Assembly (NCBI RefSeq): GCF_000003815.2
Contig: NC_049996.1
Coordinates: 100,294-159,238, forward strand
DNA length: 58,945 bases
DNA from: Branchiostoma floridae
Lineage: Eukaryota > Chordata > Leptocardii > Amphioxiformes > Branchiostomatidae
Direction of reading: 5' to 3'
Shown in pieces: positions 49,301 through 53,899 of this stretch. The stretch's first letter is position 1; each line of letters begins with the position of its first letter. Below the pieces are notes generated by a model. That model did no database searches and was not told the origin of the DNA. It saw only the letters and a program-made list of their open reading frames with translations. A program made the position numbers and the translations under genes.

Positions 49301-52111
49301 AGCTGTTGAATACCTTCCTATAATATCTTTAACTGTAAAAATAAATTAAAAAAGACCGTGACCACAAGAGTATTACAAGCAAAAGTTTAAATCAAGCGTG
49401 AGTACTGGTATGGTTATCTCGGCCTGCTTGCCGGCTATACGTATCAGGCTCTTTCGAAGATCGTATCATGATATGCTATCAACAAAAAGATGCCATCATA
49501 CAAAAATCATATCATATGCATTATATCATATATATTTCCGACTCATAGAGCCTGCCTTTATGTTTGAGTTGTCCCCATGGTTATTACGATTATGGTAGAC
49601 TGACCCAAGACCGACGAGAGCTAAGATTTGATCTAATTATAAACTCACAGGCATGAAGCGATCAAACAATTGTCTGCATCACCTGTGCGGGGCGCGCTGT
49701 TCTCTGGTTGCGACTGTAGCAGTTGCGACTGATATATATTTCCCTTTTCGTCAATATCGACAATATCAGGGAAAACTGAAACCATCACAACATGCTAAAA
49801 ATTCATAAATCTAAAACCTCATCAGTAGACAAAAATTGCCGTAATGAAGTCTGCTTTGGGGGCAAATAAAATCTTACGACGATAGCGAAATTTTGAACAT
49901 GTTCAAAATCCATTTCAGCTCTATTTTCGTCATAGGAGGCTCCCCGATGTACTATGATTTACCTGCGATTGACGCAGGTACGCTCTAATGACCTCATCGT
50001 ACGATGCATACGATCCTTGTGACCACGGCTTCATATATTTAAACCATTGCTACCGATTCTTCCCCGACTTACGACGTACTGCGCTTATGCGGCGCATAAA
50101 ACCTCCATCGCAGTCAATCGTACGATTCTTGTGACCGGGGCTTAAGACGGCCCCAGCAGATGCAGATTTATTATTTGGAGTTTCCATCTCCTAGGAGGAC
50201 TCCCGACCAAGGATGCAAGGGGTTCCTCCTACCCCTGATTCCGAATAATTGGTAATAAGCTATATGCACTCAAAAGCATGATCAGAGAGATTTTGTAATA
50301 CAAGCTAAATGACAACTTACCAATGCACGCGAGGGGTCAAACGATTCAAAGCTTCATAATATCACATTTTTCTGCCTTACCTTTTCCAAATATCTTATCG
50401 ACCGTGTCCTCTGCCACCTCTTTTTCCACTTCTGCCGTGACCTCAGCCTCCTGTTGCACACTTTGCGCCATGATATCCGGTCCCATGTTCTCCATACCAC
50501 CCAGTTGTTTTATTGTGTCGGTAAGTTTTCCTGCATCGAAGCTCCCTCCTGATGCTGTACATAGTGAGATAGAAGAAACATTTGGTATCAGATACAGCGC
50601 TGTTAGAGCCAACGTTAACGTTGCACTGATAACGGCATGCAGTTCAGTTCAGTTCATCCACTGTGCCAGGATTTCCACAAATTCTTAACAGTCAGAAGTA
50701 TATATCGATCTCCAGTTCGCCAAATTTTAAAATTGTCATAGAATGAAGCTTGTTTTTCCCTGCAAATCCACCACGCGATGTTCCATGGGGCTGGGTGACC
50801 TGCTAACATCAGTCTGTCCCTAAGAATTGTGGCCCGACCGAAATTGTCTTCATAGACCTCCCAGACTCGTGGTGAGTGCTATTTTTCCTGCTTTGTGACG
50901 ACAGCTTAAATGACTGCAAGATCGTCCTTATAAATACACAATTGCAGATGCCACATCCTCTCATACCAATCTCATACCATGTTTACCTAGTATACCCTTT
51001 TGACTTTCTGGTGGAGATGAGTTTTTGAGATTGAAACAAAGGTAAGTAATTTTACAATGTCTTGTTTCAGGGATTGTTATGCTATGTGCCGATGGAGGGA
51101 ATCAACTGTGGTGTCAGCCCTTGACATATACAGGTGCCTGGCATGACATAATTAAGAGTATGCTGATGCTGATAACAGAGTGTTACTAGGTCAGTAAGAG
51201 ACATAGTACTGTGTACCAAACCAGTAACAAGGTCAGAAGACTTACATAAAAGGTTCCCAGCAAGATTCGCAATGGCCGGGAGGAAGCGTTTGTCCTTGAC
51301 GTAAGCAGGGGCGTCTTCAGCAGCTGCTGCTTTAAGGGCATCTTGGAGTTCACCTGGCAATGCTGGAGTAGAGAATGGAGTGAAGAAACATTATCATGAA
51401 CATTAAGATGAAAACCTGGTTTCTATAGATTATCGCGTTCTTACATATTGGTATTCATTCCCTTGTCATCGAAAAGTCAAGTGCACATTGTTGACATAAA
51501 GTCGCCTTATAGGATTTGGAAGGAAGTTAATACATAACATTGTACATCTTGTGCAATATGGCAAGGTATCGATGGAATACATGAGAGCTCTTGATTGAAT
51601 CTGAAAAGAAAACCGTGTTTGATACGTTTTACCCATATCATGATTATATACACACCCTATAAGCCACTTAGTCCATCAATCTACTAGTACCAAGTATACA
51701 TGTATTGTTTATGGTTTGCGTACATTTACACGCAGTAAGATAGACCGTGGGTAAGACATCAAAGTTAACCGCCATATAGAAAACACGTCTTGACATATAT
51801 CTACAATTACAATAGACTGTTTACAAGCTACAGTTCATCGTTGATGTCTCGCATGTGTAGTTCGAACGATGAACCGGCTTATTTTAACTGCCGTTTGTAA
51901 CATCATTGACGCCTGGTCATGATTGGTGTCATTATGATCAATCAACCAGATTGTAAGGAGTCATGCACTTACGTAGGGACCTTTTGATGACGCGGTGTCC
52001 GGGTTCAGACAATGGGTCCTTCTTTGACGCAGTCAGGATGAGGTACGCGGAGACGGCCAAGATCAGCATCAAGGGTACTCCCACACCCACTGCCCTCTTC
52101 ATGTTGGACAT
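14724..52111 (-). CDS. MACPF / F-type lectin / C-type lectin mosaic protein, 29-exon model
   Basis: Minus-strand gene assembled by eye. Exons (high-low): 52111-51973, 51362-51246, 50554-50381, 48858-48746, 48373-48276, 47784-47634, 47315-47203, 46797-46650, 46325-46243, 43748-43642, 43492-43254, 42831-42587, 42287-42192, 41915-41822, 40886-40749, 40509-40430, 39831-39747, 39373-39287, 38689-38598, 38202-37995, 37544-37398, 37272-37068, 34681-34433, 33873-33697, 33142-32962, 30778-30543, 23367-23163, 19911-19691, 14980-14807 (open to a stop at 14724). Every junction is GT-AG and keeps frame, giving about 1,494 residues. Domain order: hydrophobic N-terminus, acidic linker, MACPF, unknown central region, farnesoic-acid-O-methyltransferase-like region, Cys-rich segment, hevein-like module, F-type lectin, C-type lectin, hevein-like module. 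Inferred role: carbohydrate-guided pore former of innate immunity. The MACPF half and F-type lectin are secure. Joining of the last three exons across large transposon blocks is inferred from phase and could instead be a neighbouring gene. Confidence 0.72.
15073..15205. repeat. Intronic segment shared with 23379-23512
   Basis: About 130 bp (ttgctttcgttctcagttta, cacagca-tgatttat, gacaaatgtcaaggggttgtg) present upstream of exon 29 and again immediately upstream of exon 27, same orientation relative to the gene. Either a repeat or a trace of intron/exon duplication. Confidence 0.75.
15548..15860. repeat. GC-rich gagagcg-cc repeats of a TIR element
   Basis: Starts acccccttccactcacggcg and consists of short repeats of ggcgatgg, gagagcgccg and a 50-bp duplicated unit with ccacggcgatggtatggagc. 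Open frames on both strands are composition artefacts. Confidence 0.75.
15879..16785. mobile_element. TIR element of about 0.9 kb, GGCCCC termini
   Basis: Left end ggccccattccactaggacg and right end cgtcaagtgggatgggggcc are imperfect inverted repeats. The subterminal regions are the same gagagcg-rich repeats as at 15548. The AT-rich interior has no transposase. The target-site duplication is not clear. Confidence 0.7.
16800..16962. repeat. tatcgta/gacacgg MITE fragment
   Basis: Shares with 28670-28860 the order cccgagac-atgtcgta, cgatatcgtttta, cgtatatcgtaga, ctaaggtacgtttt and ttttgacacgga. It is interrupted at its right side by the element beginning at 16966. Confidence 0.7.
16966..18930. 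mobile_element. Harbinger-like element with TTA target duplication
   Basis: Termini AGGTGGGTTTACACCTGCGT and its inverse are flanked by TTA at 16963-16965 and 18931-18933. The TIR extends past 25 bp (tatattttca...). The element contains a nested LINE tail (17500-17937). The flanks joined without one TTA give a foldback sequence (ataaccatgttagagtgaga) matching an empty site at 11023-11042. No transposase seen. Confidence 0.85.
17500..17937 (-). mobile_element. LINE 3' fragment nested in a Harbinger-like element
   Basis: The minus-strand frame reads Cys-Pro-Phe-Cys, Glu-Asp-Glu-Tyr-His-Phe, Val-Cys-Pro-Lys-Tyr-Ser, then an Arg/Leu-rich tail with a stop at 17645, followed by a 3' UTR with gttgtgcaataaag. 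The tail resembles the LINE at 21.5-22.9 kb (same gttgtgcaataaa), so both are likely one clade. The 5' part is missing. Confidence 0.78.
18934..19290. repeat. Foldback family arm (copy of 11035-11330)
   Basis: Begins gagtgagaagggggtgtacg and follows the left arm order through gacacggaaattgtaaag, aaggcctaccgaaacgacg and ending gacacggatatgatgccata. Confidence 0.85.
19296..19595. repeat. Foldback family copy, inverted relative to 13.6-13.9 kb
   Basis: ccattccaaacatggttatg ... ggcggcggaaggtgatttgg ... ttgacaactctctgtcac, matching 13560-13910 in reverse. It ends 96 bp before exon 28. Confidence 0.85.
19691..19911 (-). CDS. Exon 28: C-type lectin domain, C-terminal half
   Basis: 221-nt exon, about residues 1336-1409. 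It carries Phe-Trp-Leu-Gly-Met, Trp-Arg-Asp-Gly, Trp-Ala-Ser-Gly-Glu-Pro-Asn-Asn, a Cys, Asp-Lys-Trp-Ala-Gly-Ala-Thr-Cys and Tyr-Val-Cys-Glu. The EPN sugar-specificity triplet (mannose type in the family) is present, but the usual WND is Trp-Ala-Gly, so calcium coordination may be weakened. Acceptor is tatag, donor gtaag. The phases (2 in, 1 out) fit exon 27 before and the hevein-like exon after. Confidence 0.82.
19975..20165. repeat. Decayed repeat with gtgacagac-gtca motif
   Basis: Contains aggaaagtgacagacggtca and ttattaagtgacgtac, related to 33935-34070 inverted (gatgactgtctgtcacctt) and loosely to 44480-44660. Possibly the 3' tail of a retroelement; family not resolved. Confidence 0.45.
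21112..21190 (-). repeat. tRNA-like (SINE head) copy 1
   Basis: On the minus strand a box A-like TGGCCGAACGG and a box B GGTTCGAATCC are spaced as in a long-variable-arm (Ser/Leu type) tRNA. The acceptor ends do not pair, so it is a tRNA-derived sequence, not a working tRNA gene. Confidence 0.7.
21393..21471 (-). repeat. tRNA-like (SINE head) copy 2
   Basis: Second copy of the box A / box B region 281 bp away, with the same lack of acceptor-stem pairing. Its pol III promoter would face away from the LINE ORF. Confidence 0.7.
21555..22733 (+). pseudogene. LINE ORF2 C-terminal fragment (392 residues)
   Basis: An intact frame of 392 codons covering the thumb and C-terminal end of a LINE reverse transcriptase: Phe-Lys-Leu-Lys-Ser-Leu-Leu, Leu-Val-Lys-Pro-Ile-Leu-Leu-Tyr-Cys-Gly-Glu-Ile near residues 28-41, and a Cys-Pro-Ile-Cys ... 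Asp-Glu-Tyr-His-Phe ... Cys-Pro-Cys-Tyr zinc-finger-like motif near residues 315-338. The catalytic YxDD core and endonuclease are absent, so it cannot mobilise itself. Similar tails occur in chordate CR1/L2/Jockey-group LINEs; the clade is not fixed. Confidence 0.85.
23163..23367 (-). CDS. Exon 27: C-type lectin domain, N-terminal half
   Basis: 205-nt exon, about residues 1268-1335. The frame reads a Cys-containing start, then Tyr-Glu-Gly-Ala-Lys-Gly-Glu-Cys-Arg-Arg-Gln-Gly-Gly, Ile-Pro-Arg-Asp-Glu-Glu-Glu-Gln and Phe-Leu-Lys-Asn-Cys: the first cysteine helix and the Glu-rich second helix of a C-type lectin. It enters in phase 1, matching the F-type lectin exon, and leaves in phase 2, matching 19911. 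The acceptor (gtatgag at 23370-23368) has a poor pyrimidine tract, so the 5' edge is tentative. The donor GTAAAG at 23162 lies against a Harbinger-like transposon end. Confidence 0.72.
23750..24330. repeat. Degenerate tandem units of about 170 bp
   Basis: Repeating phrases cctgtaccctggtattacaa, gctgaaatttgaca, tgccttgataatgccc and ttttggtgtacagt at roughly 170-bp spacing. Open frames across it are periodic artefacts. Confidence 0.85.
24500..25620. repeat. Tandem duplication of about 0.6 kb inside the long element
   Basis: 24230-24840 and 24855-25610 share, in order, ggtatagataggcat, gccaatcagcgaagagga, ggctaattaatattcataag, cattttaga-tatt, tcagtcactta, gctgcgc-gttagc and gacttttgttgacggtct. 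The copies differ by a GC-rich insert at 25220-25320. Confidence 0.75.
27024..28655 (-). mobile_element. Divergent copy of the long dispersed element
   Basis: Same terminal hairpins as 23515-26850 (cagccatac and gcaaat ends) and same internal phrases (gacctgaaatttgg, ttttggcatacggtac), plus repeats of ggactggtctattttgcaa and gagtccattcttgcat at 27890-28560. Confidence 0.7.
28670..29125. repeat. tatcgta/gacacgg foldback fragments
   Basis: Two adjoining pieces of the palindromic family: 28670-28860 as at 16800, and 28860-29125 as at 19040-19290, with acgtattttcgcttgtttaa and ggacgtatggaca. Confidence 0.75.
29140..29480 (-). pseudogene. Decayed Tc1-like transposase fragment
   Basis: Minus-strand translation shows Phe-Gly-Gly-Gly-Gly-Asn-Val-Met-Val-x-Gly-Gly-Val, then Ile-Pro-Gly-Asn-Phe-Asn, and further on a degraded Asp-x-Asn-x-Arg-Pro-x-Thr-Ala-Arg. 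These follow the order of the Tc1/mariner catalytic domain (second Asp block). At least one in-frame stop and loss of frame show it is dead. Confidence 0.65.
29620..29960. repeat. Dispersed repeat, inverted copy of 10330-10610
   Basis: The reverse complement shares aactaaactc-gcacaaaa, aatagaaagctt, atggtatcaaactta and aagtgcccaaattt in order with 10330-10610. It may be the flank of the Tc1-like remnant. Confidence 0.6.
30543..30778 (-). CDS. Exon 26: F-type lectin domain, C-terminal half
   Basis: About residues 1189-1267. It contains Val-Ile-Tyr-Asn-Arg-Glu-Asp-Cys-Cys-Gly-Asp-Arg, then a Gly-Met-Arg-Gly-Arg-Tyr-Val-Gly-Ile-Arg-Leu-Pro-Gly strand and Leu-Cys-Glu-Val-Gln-Val-Phe, the canonical end of the fold. 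Joined to exon 25 it gives exactly His-x26-Arg-x-Asp-x4-Arg, the published fucose-binding motif of F-type lectins, so the sugar site looks intact. Vicinal Cys-Cys is also typical. The exon ends in phase 1 at gtaggc (30542). Confidence 0.88.
30790..31330. other. Intronic AT-rich stretch, nothing recognised
   Basis: Low-complexity AT-rich intron between exon 26 and the GC-rich repeat cluster. No frames, repeats or sites that I can support. Confidence 0.4.
31338..31762. repeat. ggtaccgg / ggacctgga repeat (copy at 39950-40372)
   Basis: Starts gtgggcaccggtacaaattc and ends in tandem cctgaacctggacct followed by gtaccgg. The 39950-40372 copy has the same ends in inverted orientation. A TIR element is inserted at its right side. 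Confidence 0.65.
31763..32879. mobile_element. 1.1-kb TIR element with poly-G/C subtermini
   Basis: Perfect terminal GTACCGGTGTGACAGC and its inverse, followed inward by C- or G-runs and repeats of ggggcgaaatc(g/a)cta. The interior is related to 36240-36895 in reverse. Only 82 bp separates its end from the exon 25 donor. No frame of note. Confidence 0.8.
32962..33142 (-). CDS. Exon 25: F-type lectin domain, N-terminal half
   Basis: About residues 1129-1188. It opens with Asn-Leu-Ala-Leu-Leu-Lys-Pro-Ala, Gln-Ser-Ser, then Ala-Ser-Arg-Ala-Val-Asp-Gly-Asp-Thr, Ser-Cys-Thr-His-Thr and Trp-Tyr-Val-Asp-Leu-Gly, the usual order of F5/8-type fucolectins. The His of the fucose-binding motif is here. 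Two donors are possible (after AAG or after ACAAG). The second (gtacgt at 32961) keeps frame with exon 26. A GC-rich TIR element ends only 82 bp downstream of this donor. Confidence 0.85.
33697..33873 (-). CDS. Exon 24: hevein-like cysteine module 1
   Basis: 177-nt symmetric 1-1 exon, about residues 1070-1128. The pattern is Trp-Arg-x-Asp, Cys-Gly, Pro-Gly-Gln-Cys, Pro-Cys-Cys-Ser, Arg-Cys-Gly, His-Cys-Gly-Cys-x-x-Cys, then Asp-Phe-Arg. The C..CCS..CG..C order matches type-1 chitin-binding (hevein-like) modules, with an extra C-terminal pair. The same module recurs at 14807-14980. Likely role: binding chitin or N-acetylated glycans; inferred from the cysteine pattern only. Confidence 0.78.
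33935..34110. repeat. Decayed repeat (inverse of 19975-20165)
   Basis: Contains ttggtacgtcactgaataaag and gatgactgtctgtcacctt. Confidence 0.45.
34283..34328. repeat. (TA)n microsatellite
   Basis: About 23 TA dinucleotides in the intron between exons 23 and 24. Confidence 0.97.
34433..34681 (-). CDS. Exon 23: cysteine-rich furin/EGF-like repeats
   Basis: 249-nt exon, phase 1 to phase 1, about residues 987-1069. Ten cysteines are spaced as in furin-like or growth-factor-receptor cysteine repeats, with two near-identical turns Gly-Ser-Asp-Gly-Lys-Thr-Cys about 30 residues apart. It continues the Cys-His-Pro-Glu-Cys segment that ends exon 22. Such repeats are structural spacers in extracellular proteins. 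The donor is gtaag. A long open frame on the opposite strand is its shadow. Confidence 0.8.
34911..36233 (+). mobile_element. Internally deleted copy of the long dispersed element
   Basis: 34911-35255 matches the reverse complement of 26500-26830 and 35256-36233 matches the reverse complement of 24490-23520. The 2-kb middle is absent, with the junction at about 35256 (gcagtgaactttcgctgattgg). The left end is lost in the gap 34811-34910. Confidence 0.82.
36240..36895. repeat. Partial inverted copy of the poly-G TIR element
   Basis: Shares gcttgaggacaggtgaatac, tgcaataatgggaatacaag and the ggggcgaaatcgctaaaggg run with 31763-32879 in reverse. The right end reads gcgagatcgctgtgaaccgg, one base off the other terminus. 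Confidence 0.78.
37068..38202 (-). CDS. Exons 20-22: farnesoic acid O-methyltransferase-like domain
   Basis: Exons 38202-37995, 37544-37398 and 37272-37068, about residues 800-986. The pattern of a strand with Leu-Tyr-Phe-Val-Ala-Ala-Ser, an Ile-Pro-Arg-Asp turn, Trp-Tyr-His-Leu-Gln-Ile-Ser, and a later Tyr-Ile-Lys-Tyr-Gly-Ile then Phe-Gly-Ser-Gly resembles the domain named after crustacean farnesoic acid O-methyltransferase (Methyltransf_FA), a ligand-binding-type beta fold found as a module in many invertebrate extracellular proteins. No SAM-binding motif is visible, so catalysis should not be assumed. The first acceptor (ctaccag, 38203) was chosen over a nearer ttag because only it keeps frame. 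The C-terminal 30 residues begin a cysteine-rich region. Confidence 0.65.
38598..40886 (-). CDS. Exons 15-19: central region of unknown family
   Basis: Exons 40886-40749, 40509-40430, 39831-39747, 39373-39287 and 38689-38598 encode about residues 640-799. The segment opens with a Gly/Thr-rich loop with a Cys, then a beta-looking stretch (Ile-Ile-Phe-Asp-Ile-Pro, Phe-Leu-Val-Tyr-Ala-Arg-Gly), a Trp-Asn-Cys-His motif, an Asn/Gly-rich loop, and an aromatic strand with Cys-Phe-Gly-Phe-Val. Beta content and paired cysteines suggest a small sandwich domain. I do not recognise a family. It may belong with the following farnesoic-acid-O-methyltransferase-like segment. Splice sites and phases are clean. 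Confidence 0.75.
39945..40372. repeat. ggtaccgg / ggtccaggtcc repeat in intron 16
   Basis: Left taccggtacaggaaattcag, right gtacaccgtaccggtaccca. It contains tandem aggtccaggtcc. Inverse of 31338-31762. Confidence 0.65.
41214..41253. promoter_or_regulatory. Cluster of CRE-like sites
   Basis: TGACGTCA at 41214-41221 and 41230-41237 and TGACGTTC at 41246-41253, each 16 bp apart, with CACGTG 20 bp before. It lies in intron 14. It could be an intronic enhancer or merely a 16-bp repeat in a transposon remnant (41100-41290). Confidence 0.35.
41822..42831 (-). CDS. Exons 12-14: C-terminal MACPF region
   Basis: Exons 42831-42587, 42287-42192 and 41915-41822. They encode about residues 495-639, including Val-Glu-Gly-Gly-Asp followed by a helical stretch with Trp-Leu-Lys-Ser-Ile-Pro-Tyr-Pro-Lys-Pro, the usual second transmembrane hairpin region and Pro-containing strand of MACPF proteins, then a charged helix rich in Lys-Arg-Leu-Ala-Leu-Glu-Arg. 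Exon 12 has two acceptor AGs four bases apart (acag, then gcag). Only the second keeps the frame with exon 11, so 42831 is chosen rather than 42835. Confidence 0.82.
43254..43748 (-). CDS. Exons 10-11: MACPF signature exons
   Basis: Exon 10 (43748-43642) gives a Leu-Pro-rich segment. Exon 11 (43492-43254) carries the MACPF signature Tyr-Gly-Thr-His-Phe at about residues 421-425, followed by Ile-Lys-Ser-Ala-Lys-Phe-Gly-Gly. The conserved Gly pair after the signature is the hinge region of perforin/complement-type pore formers. Further on is a Gly-Met-Gly-Met-Ser-Ser-Gly-Ser-Ser segment and a Cys. The exon 10 donor is gtcagt. The two exons join as Cys-codon first base plus AA, giving Gln just before Arg-Phe-Ile-Ile-Arg. 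This is the most diagnostic part of the gene. Confidence 0.9.
43791..44364 (-). mobile_element. Internally deleted mariner element
   Basis: Inverted termini CGAGGGGCGTTCAAGAAGTA continue for about 34 bp, flanked by TA at 43789-43790 and 44365-44366. The size, 574 bp, is less than half a full mariner. It sits in the intron between MACPF exons 9 and 10. Confidence 0.92.
43877..44185 (-). pseudogene. mariner transposase N-terminal fragment
   Basis: About 102 codons: the Arg-Ala-Val-Ile-Arg-x-Leu-x-Leu-Lys-Gly start of the paired-type helix-turn-helix, Pro-Ser-Tyr-x-x-Val-Lys-Arg-Trp, a Phe-Lys-x-Gly-Arg-x-Ser segment and Pro-Gly-Arg-Pro-Ser (AT-hook-like GRPS). The catalytic DD34D domain is absent, so this is a DNA-binding remnant only. 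Confidence 0.88.
44470..44660. repeat. Small internal repeat with gacgaaagataaggaatg
   Basis: Two imperfect units (gacaaaagataaagaatg and gacgaaagataaggaatg) about 125 bp apart with gatgaaactattcac between them. Origin unknown. Confidence 0.45.
44986..46200. mobile_element. 1.2-kb TIR element with 6-bp target duplication
   Basis: Termini GAGGGTCTGCATG and the inverse are flanked by ATTAGT at 44980-44985 and 46201-46206. Subterminal arrays of cgtaaagcgta-like units (left) and gaatttagcgtaaa units (right) are themselves roughly inverted. The centre has four degenerate units with ggtcaagatttcaaaattt. No transposase. Superfamily unresolved; a 6-bp duplication is uncommon. Confidence 0.88.
46243..48373 (-). 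CDS. Exons 5-9: N-terminal half of the MACPF domain
   Basis: Five exons: 48373-48276, 47784-47634, 47315-47203, 46797-46650, 46325-46243. They encode about residues 182-378. Features of the MACPF family are visible: a Cys-bearing segment with Trp-Asn-Lys-Lys, then a Gly-Val-Gly-Phe-Asp segment with Arg-Gly-Asp-Tyr and a following Ser-Arg-Arg-Lys stretch, typical of the first MACPF strand region in animal perforin-like and apextrin-like proteins. Next comes a strand/helix rich in Tyr-Val-Phe-Glu-Ser and Met-Lys-Ala-Gly-Val-Ser-Phe, which fits a membrane-inserting helical cluster. All acceptors are pyrimidine-rich AG and donors are gtatg, gtgag, gtgag, gtttg and gtgag. Phases agree throughout. 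Confidence 0.82.
48746..48858 (-). CDS. Exon 4: acidic Asp/Gly linker with tandem alternative acceptors
   Basis: Encodes a very acidic linker: Glu-Lys-Lys-Glu-Asp-Asp followed by a Gly/Asp run of about 12 residues. The 5' edge is ambiguous because an 18-bp unit ending in a full acceptor (gttacag) is present three times, so the exon may start at 48858, 48840 or 48822. All three keep frame and add 12, 6 or 0 residues. Phase 1 on entry matches exon 3 and phase 0 on exit matches exon 5. The donor, gtgcat at 48745, is weak. The acidic stretch could bind cations or act as a flexible spacer; this is inference. Confidence 0.6.
48822..48868 (-). promoter_or_regulatory. Triplicated 3' splice site (18-bp tandem unit)
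   Basis: On the minus strand the unit CTGAACATTGTGTTACAG recurs in direct tandem, so three acceptor AGs with identical upstream context sit 18 nt apart (exon starts 48858, 48840, 48822). The plus-strand tandem begins at 48815. Because 18 is a multiple of three, any choice keeps the reading frame and inserts a six-residue unit containing one Cys each time. This predicts length isoforms in the acidic linker. Confidence 0.6.
49079..50142. mobile_element. Complete Harbinger-like MITE, 1,064 bp
   Basis: TIR AGCCCCGGTCACAAGAATCG (about 25 bp, inverse at the right end) flanked by TAA at 49076-49078 and 50143-50145. It serves as reference copy for 1-1024 and 20217-23158. The duplicated TAA and TIR ending match PIF/Harbinger habits. 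It lies in the intron between exons 3 and 4. Confidence 0.9.
50381..50554 (-). CDS. Exon 3: Glu/Val-rich stalk of the MACPF protein
   Basis: 174-nt exon, phase 1 at both ends. It encodes about 58 residues beginning with a Ser/Gly-rich turn and continuing as a charged, helix-prone stretch with repeated Glu-Val and Glu-Ala (possible short coiled coil), ending near Ile-Phe-Gly-Lys. Acceptor is tgtacag, donor gtaag. No domain family is recognised. Position and composition suggest a stalk or propeptide upstream of the pore domain. Confidence 0.65.
51246..51362 (-). CDS. Exon 2: Ala/Lys-rich linker of the MACPF protein
   Basis: 117-nt exon, phase 1 at both ends, with acceptor ctccag and donor gtaag. 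It encodes about 39 residues containing an alanine run of four and a Lys-Asp-Lys-Arg stretch, then a short hydrophobic segment. No known domain is recognised. It extends the juxtamembrane stalk between the N-terminal hydrophobic segment and the MACPF domain. The frame is open beyond the donor, so the boundary rests on the donor consensus and on phase agreement with exon 3. Confidence 0.62.
51973..52111 (-). CDS. Exon 1: N-terminal hydrophobic signal or anchor
   Basis: Encodes about 46 residues. A basic Lys-Arg pair is followed by some 20 hydrophobic residues (about 8-28) rich in Val, Leu and Ile, then a Lys-Lys stop-transfer-like pair. This fits an uncleaved type II anchor or a long signal peptide. 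A dibasic Lys-Arg site at residues 43-44 could be a proprotein cleavage point releasing the ectodomain. The start ATG directly follows an in-frame TAG that is also a possible splice acceptor (pyrimidine-rich tract, then ttag), so an untranslated exon may lie further upstream. A second in-frame ATG is codon 4. The exon ends in phase 1 at a gtaag donor (51972). Confidence 0.7.
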
Positions 52112-52449
52112 CTAATGCATAAAAGACATAAAGTCACCATTATTTTTTATTACCAATATCCACACGAGCTAAAAGCGCAACATGATAAAAGAAACATGTG
52201 TAAAACAGCAGTCTCTCATCTTTTCTCAAAATGTGCCAAAGAATAGCGAAGTAAAACATCATACCCATGTTTAAAAGAGTCAATATATTTAGTTCTTCTT
52301 TGGACTACGCCGGCGTTGCCCCAAATCAAAACAGTATTTTTCAAATTTTGATTCCCATGTAACAATAAAGAAAAATATTCTCATTCTAAATTGACTCTTT
52401 CCCTATCTCCAATACGGAATTAAAGCTATCCCCATATCAATTCTTTGAA

Positions 52450-53240
52450 CTTTCGCATGATGGTGTAAAAAGCCAAATTATGAGGATAAGGCACATCACC
52501 CCGTGGTCATAGGGAATTGACCCGATATTGGGCACAGGAGCCCACAATGTACATTTGGAAATAAGTAGACCAACTTCCTCCCAAATAAATCAATTTTAAG
52601 AGGCGTATGTAAATGTGTGGTCAAAGTCCTGAGGGCATACATATCCGTGGCACACCTAACTTGAATTTCATCGATCAGGTCATTGGGGACATGCAATACC
52701 GGGGCACTGGTTAGCCTCCATAGCAGGCTTTCTGGGGCCTTTTTTTGGCTCATAATACACTTTTGCTGGCCATTTCTATTTGTACTCGGTCGCTGATTGC
52801 TGGCGTTTTCTAATTGCAGGCTAGGCACAGGTCCTGGAGCCCAAAATGTGCGTTTTTCGCTGAAAATAGCACAAAATATCCAAATAGATGTATATATGCA
52901 AATGTGTGAATAATGTCCTGTGAACCTTTATCCTAGGTATTTCATACAAAATTCAAAGACATTTGGTTTAAAAACTATATCATAGGAGCCCAAATTTGGT
53001 CGGAAAATGTCCAAACAAAAATGATGTGAAAGACCTAGTGTATAAAGACATAAAAGAAGTCCGGGGATATTTGCACACTGTACTATATATTATATTACGC
53101 AAAATATCAGGTCATTTAGCCCCAAAAGAAGGGAATATAGCTGTAAGCTATGTGGTAAGCGCACATTTCATCGGGAAGCAGATAACTGATGACATTTATC
53201 CTCGATATTTCAAAATTCAGTAGTGTGATGCATTTGAAGA
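52450..53240. repeat. Degenerate ggagccca-containing tandem units
   Basis: Three or four loose units with caggagccca, aatgtgcgttttt, caaatgtgtg and a tcctg/tcctgag phrase about 200 bp apart, upstream of exon 1. The style resembles the 170-bp units at 23.7 kb. No gene seen. Confidence 0.5.
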
Positions 53241-53660
53241 AGAAGTAGAGAACATAACAGGGCATCAACAAGACACAAAAGGACGACATGAGAACCAGTA
53301 GGTTTAGCCTGGAGCAACTGTTCACGCGCCACTGGTCAGAGCATAAATTCTATGTCACTTCCCTGCCCTTTTGTCATACTTGTTGAACAACTGCGATTAT
53401 GAGAGCACGTATAGTCTATCGCGATATCCATGTTTGGGAATGTCTGACTTCTATTAAACTTTTATTCTTGGATATCAACTGTCCCCCGTTTTTTCTTCTT
53501 CCTAGAAGAGCACCGCCACCAGTGACTTATAATCCTCAGGTGGGATAGAGAGTCGCGATGGCCGGTTTGCTGTGCTGGTGGTGTTGCCAGTGTTGGTTCA
53601 GGGACGTCGCTACCGATGTTGGTGTCGGCGGTCTTGCAGAGCGGCGGGCGGGCGGTGTAA

Positions 53661-53849
53661 TACCCCCTTCACATTAGGCGCGATTCGATCGGACGACGAG
53701 TCTGCGAGCTCTAATTTACGAGGAGGCATGACCCTGATGCCGACGAAGAAATGGCTGAGTTCCCCCTTCCCGTCAGGGTCATGCCTCCTCGTAATTTAGA
53801 GCTCGCAGACTCAGCGTCCGATCGAATCGCGCCTAATGTGAAGGGGGTA
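53661..53849. mobile_element. Hairpin MITE, 189 bp, TAA duplication
   Basis: Two arms of about 75 bp are almost perfect reverse complements (TACCCCCTTCACATTAGGCG and inverse) around a 40-bp loop. TAA flanks at 53658-53660 and 53850-53852. The fold would be a single long hairpin. Open frames here are artefacts. Confidence 0.92.
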
Positions 53850-53899
53850 TAAGGACGGTCGTGGCCGACGATGGCGCCGATATCGATGATGTGGAAGCC

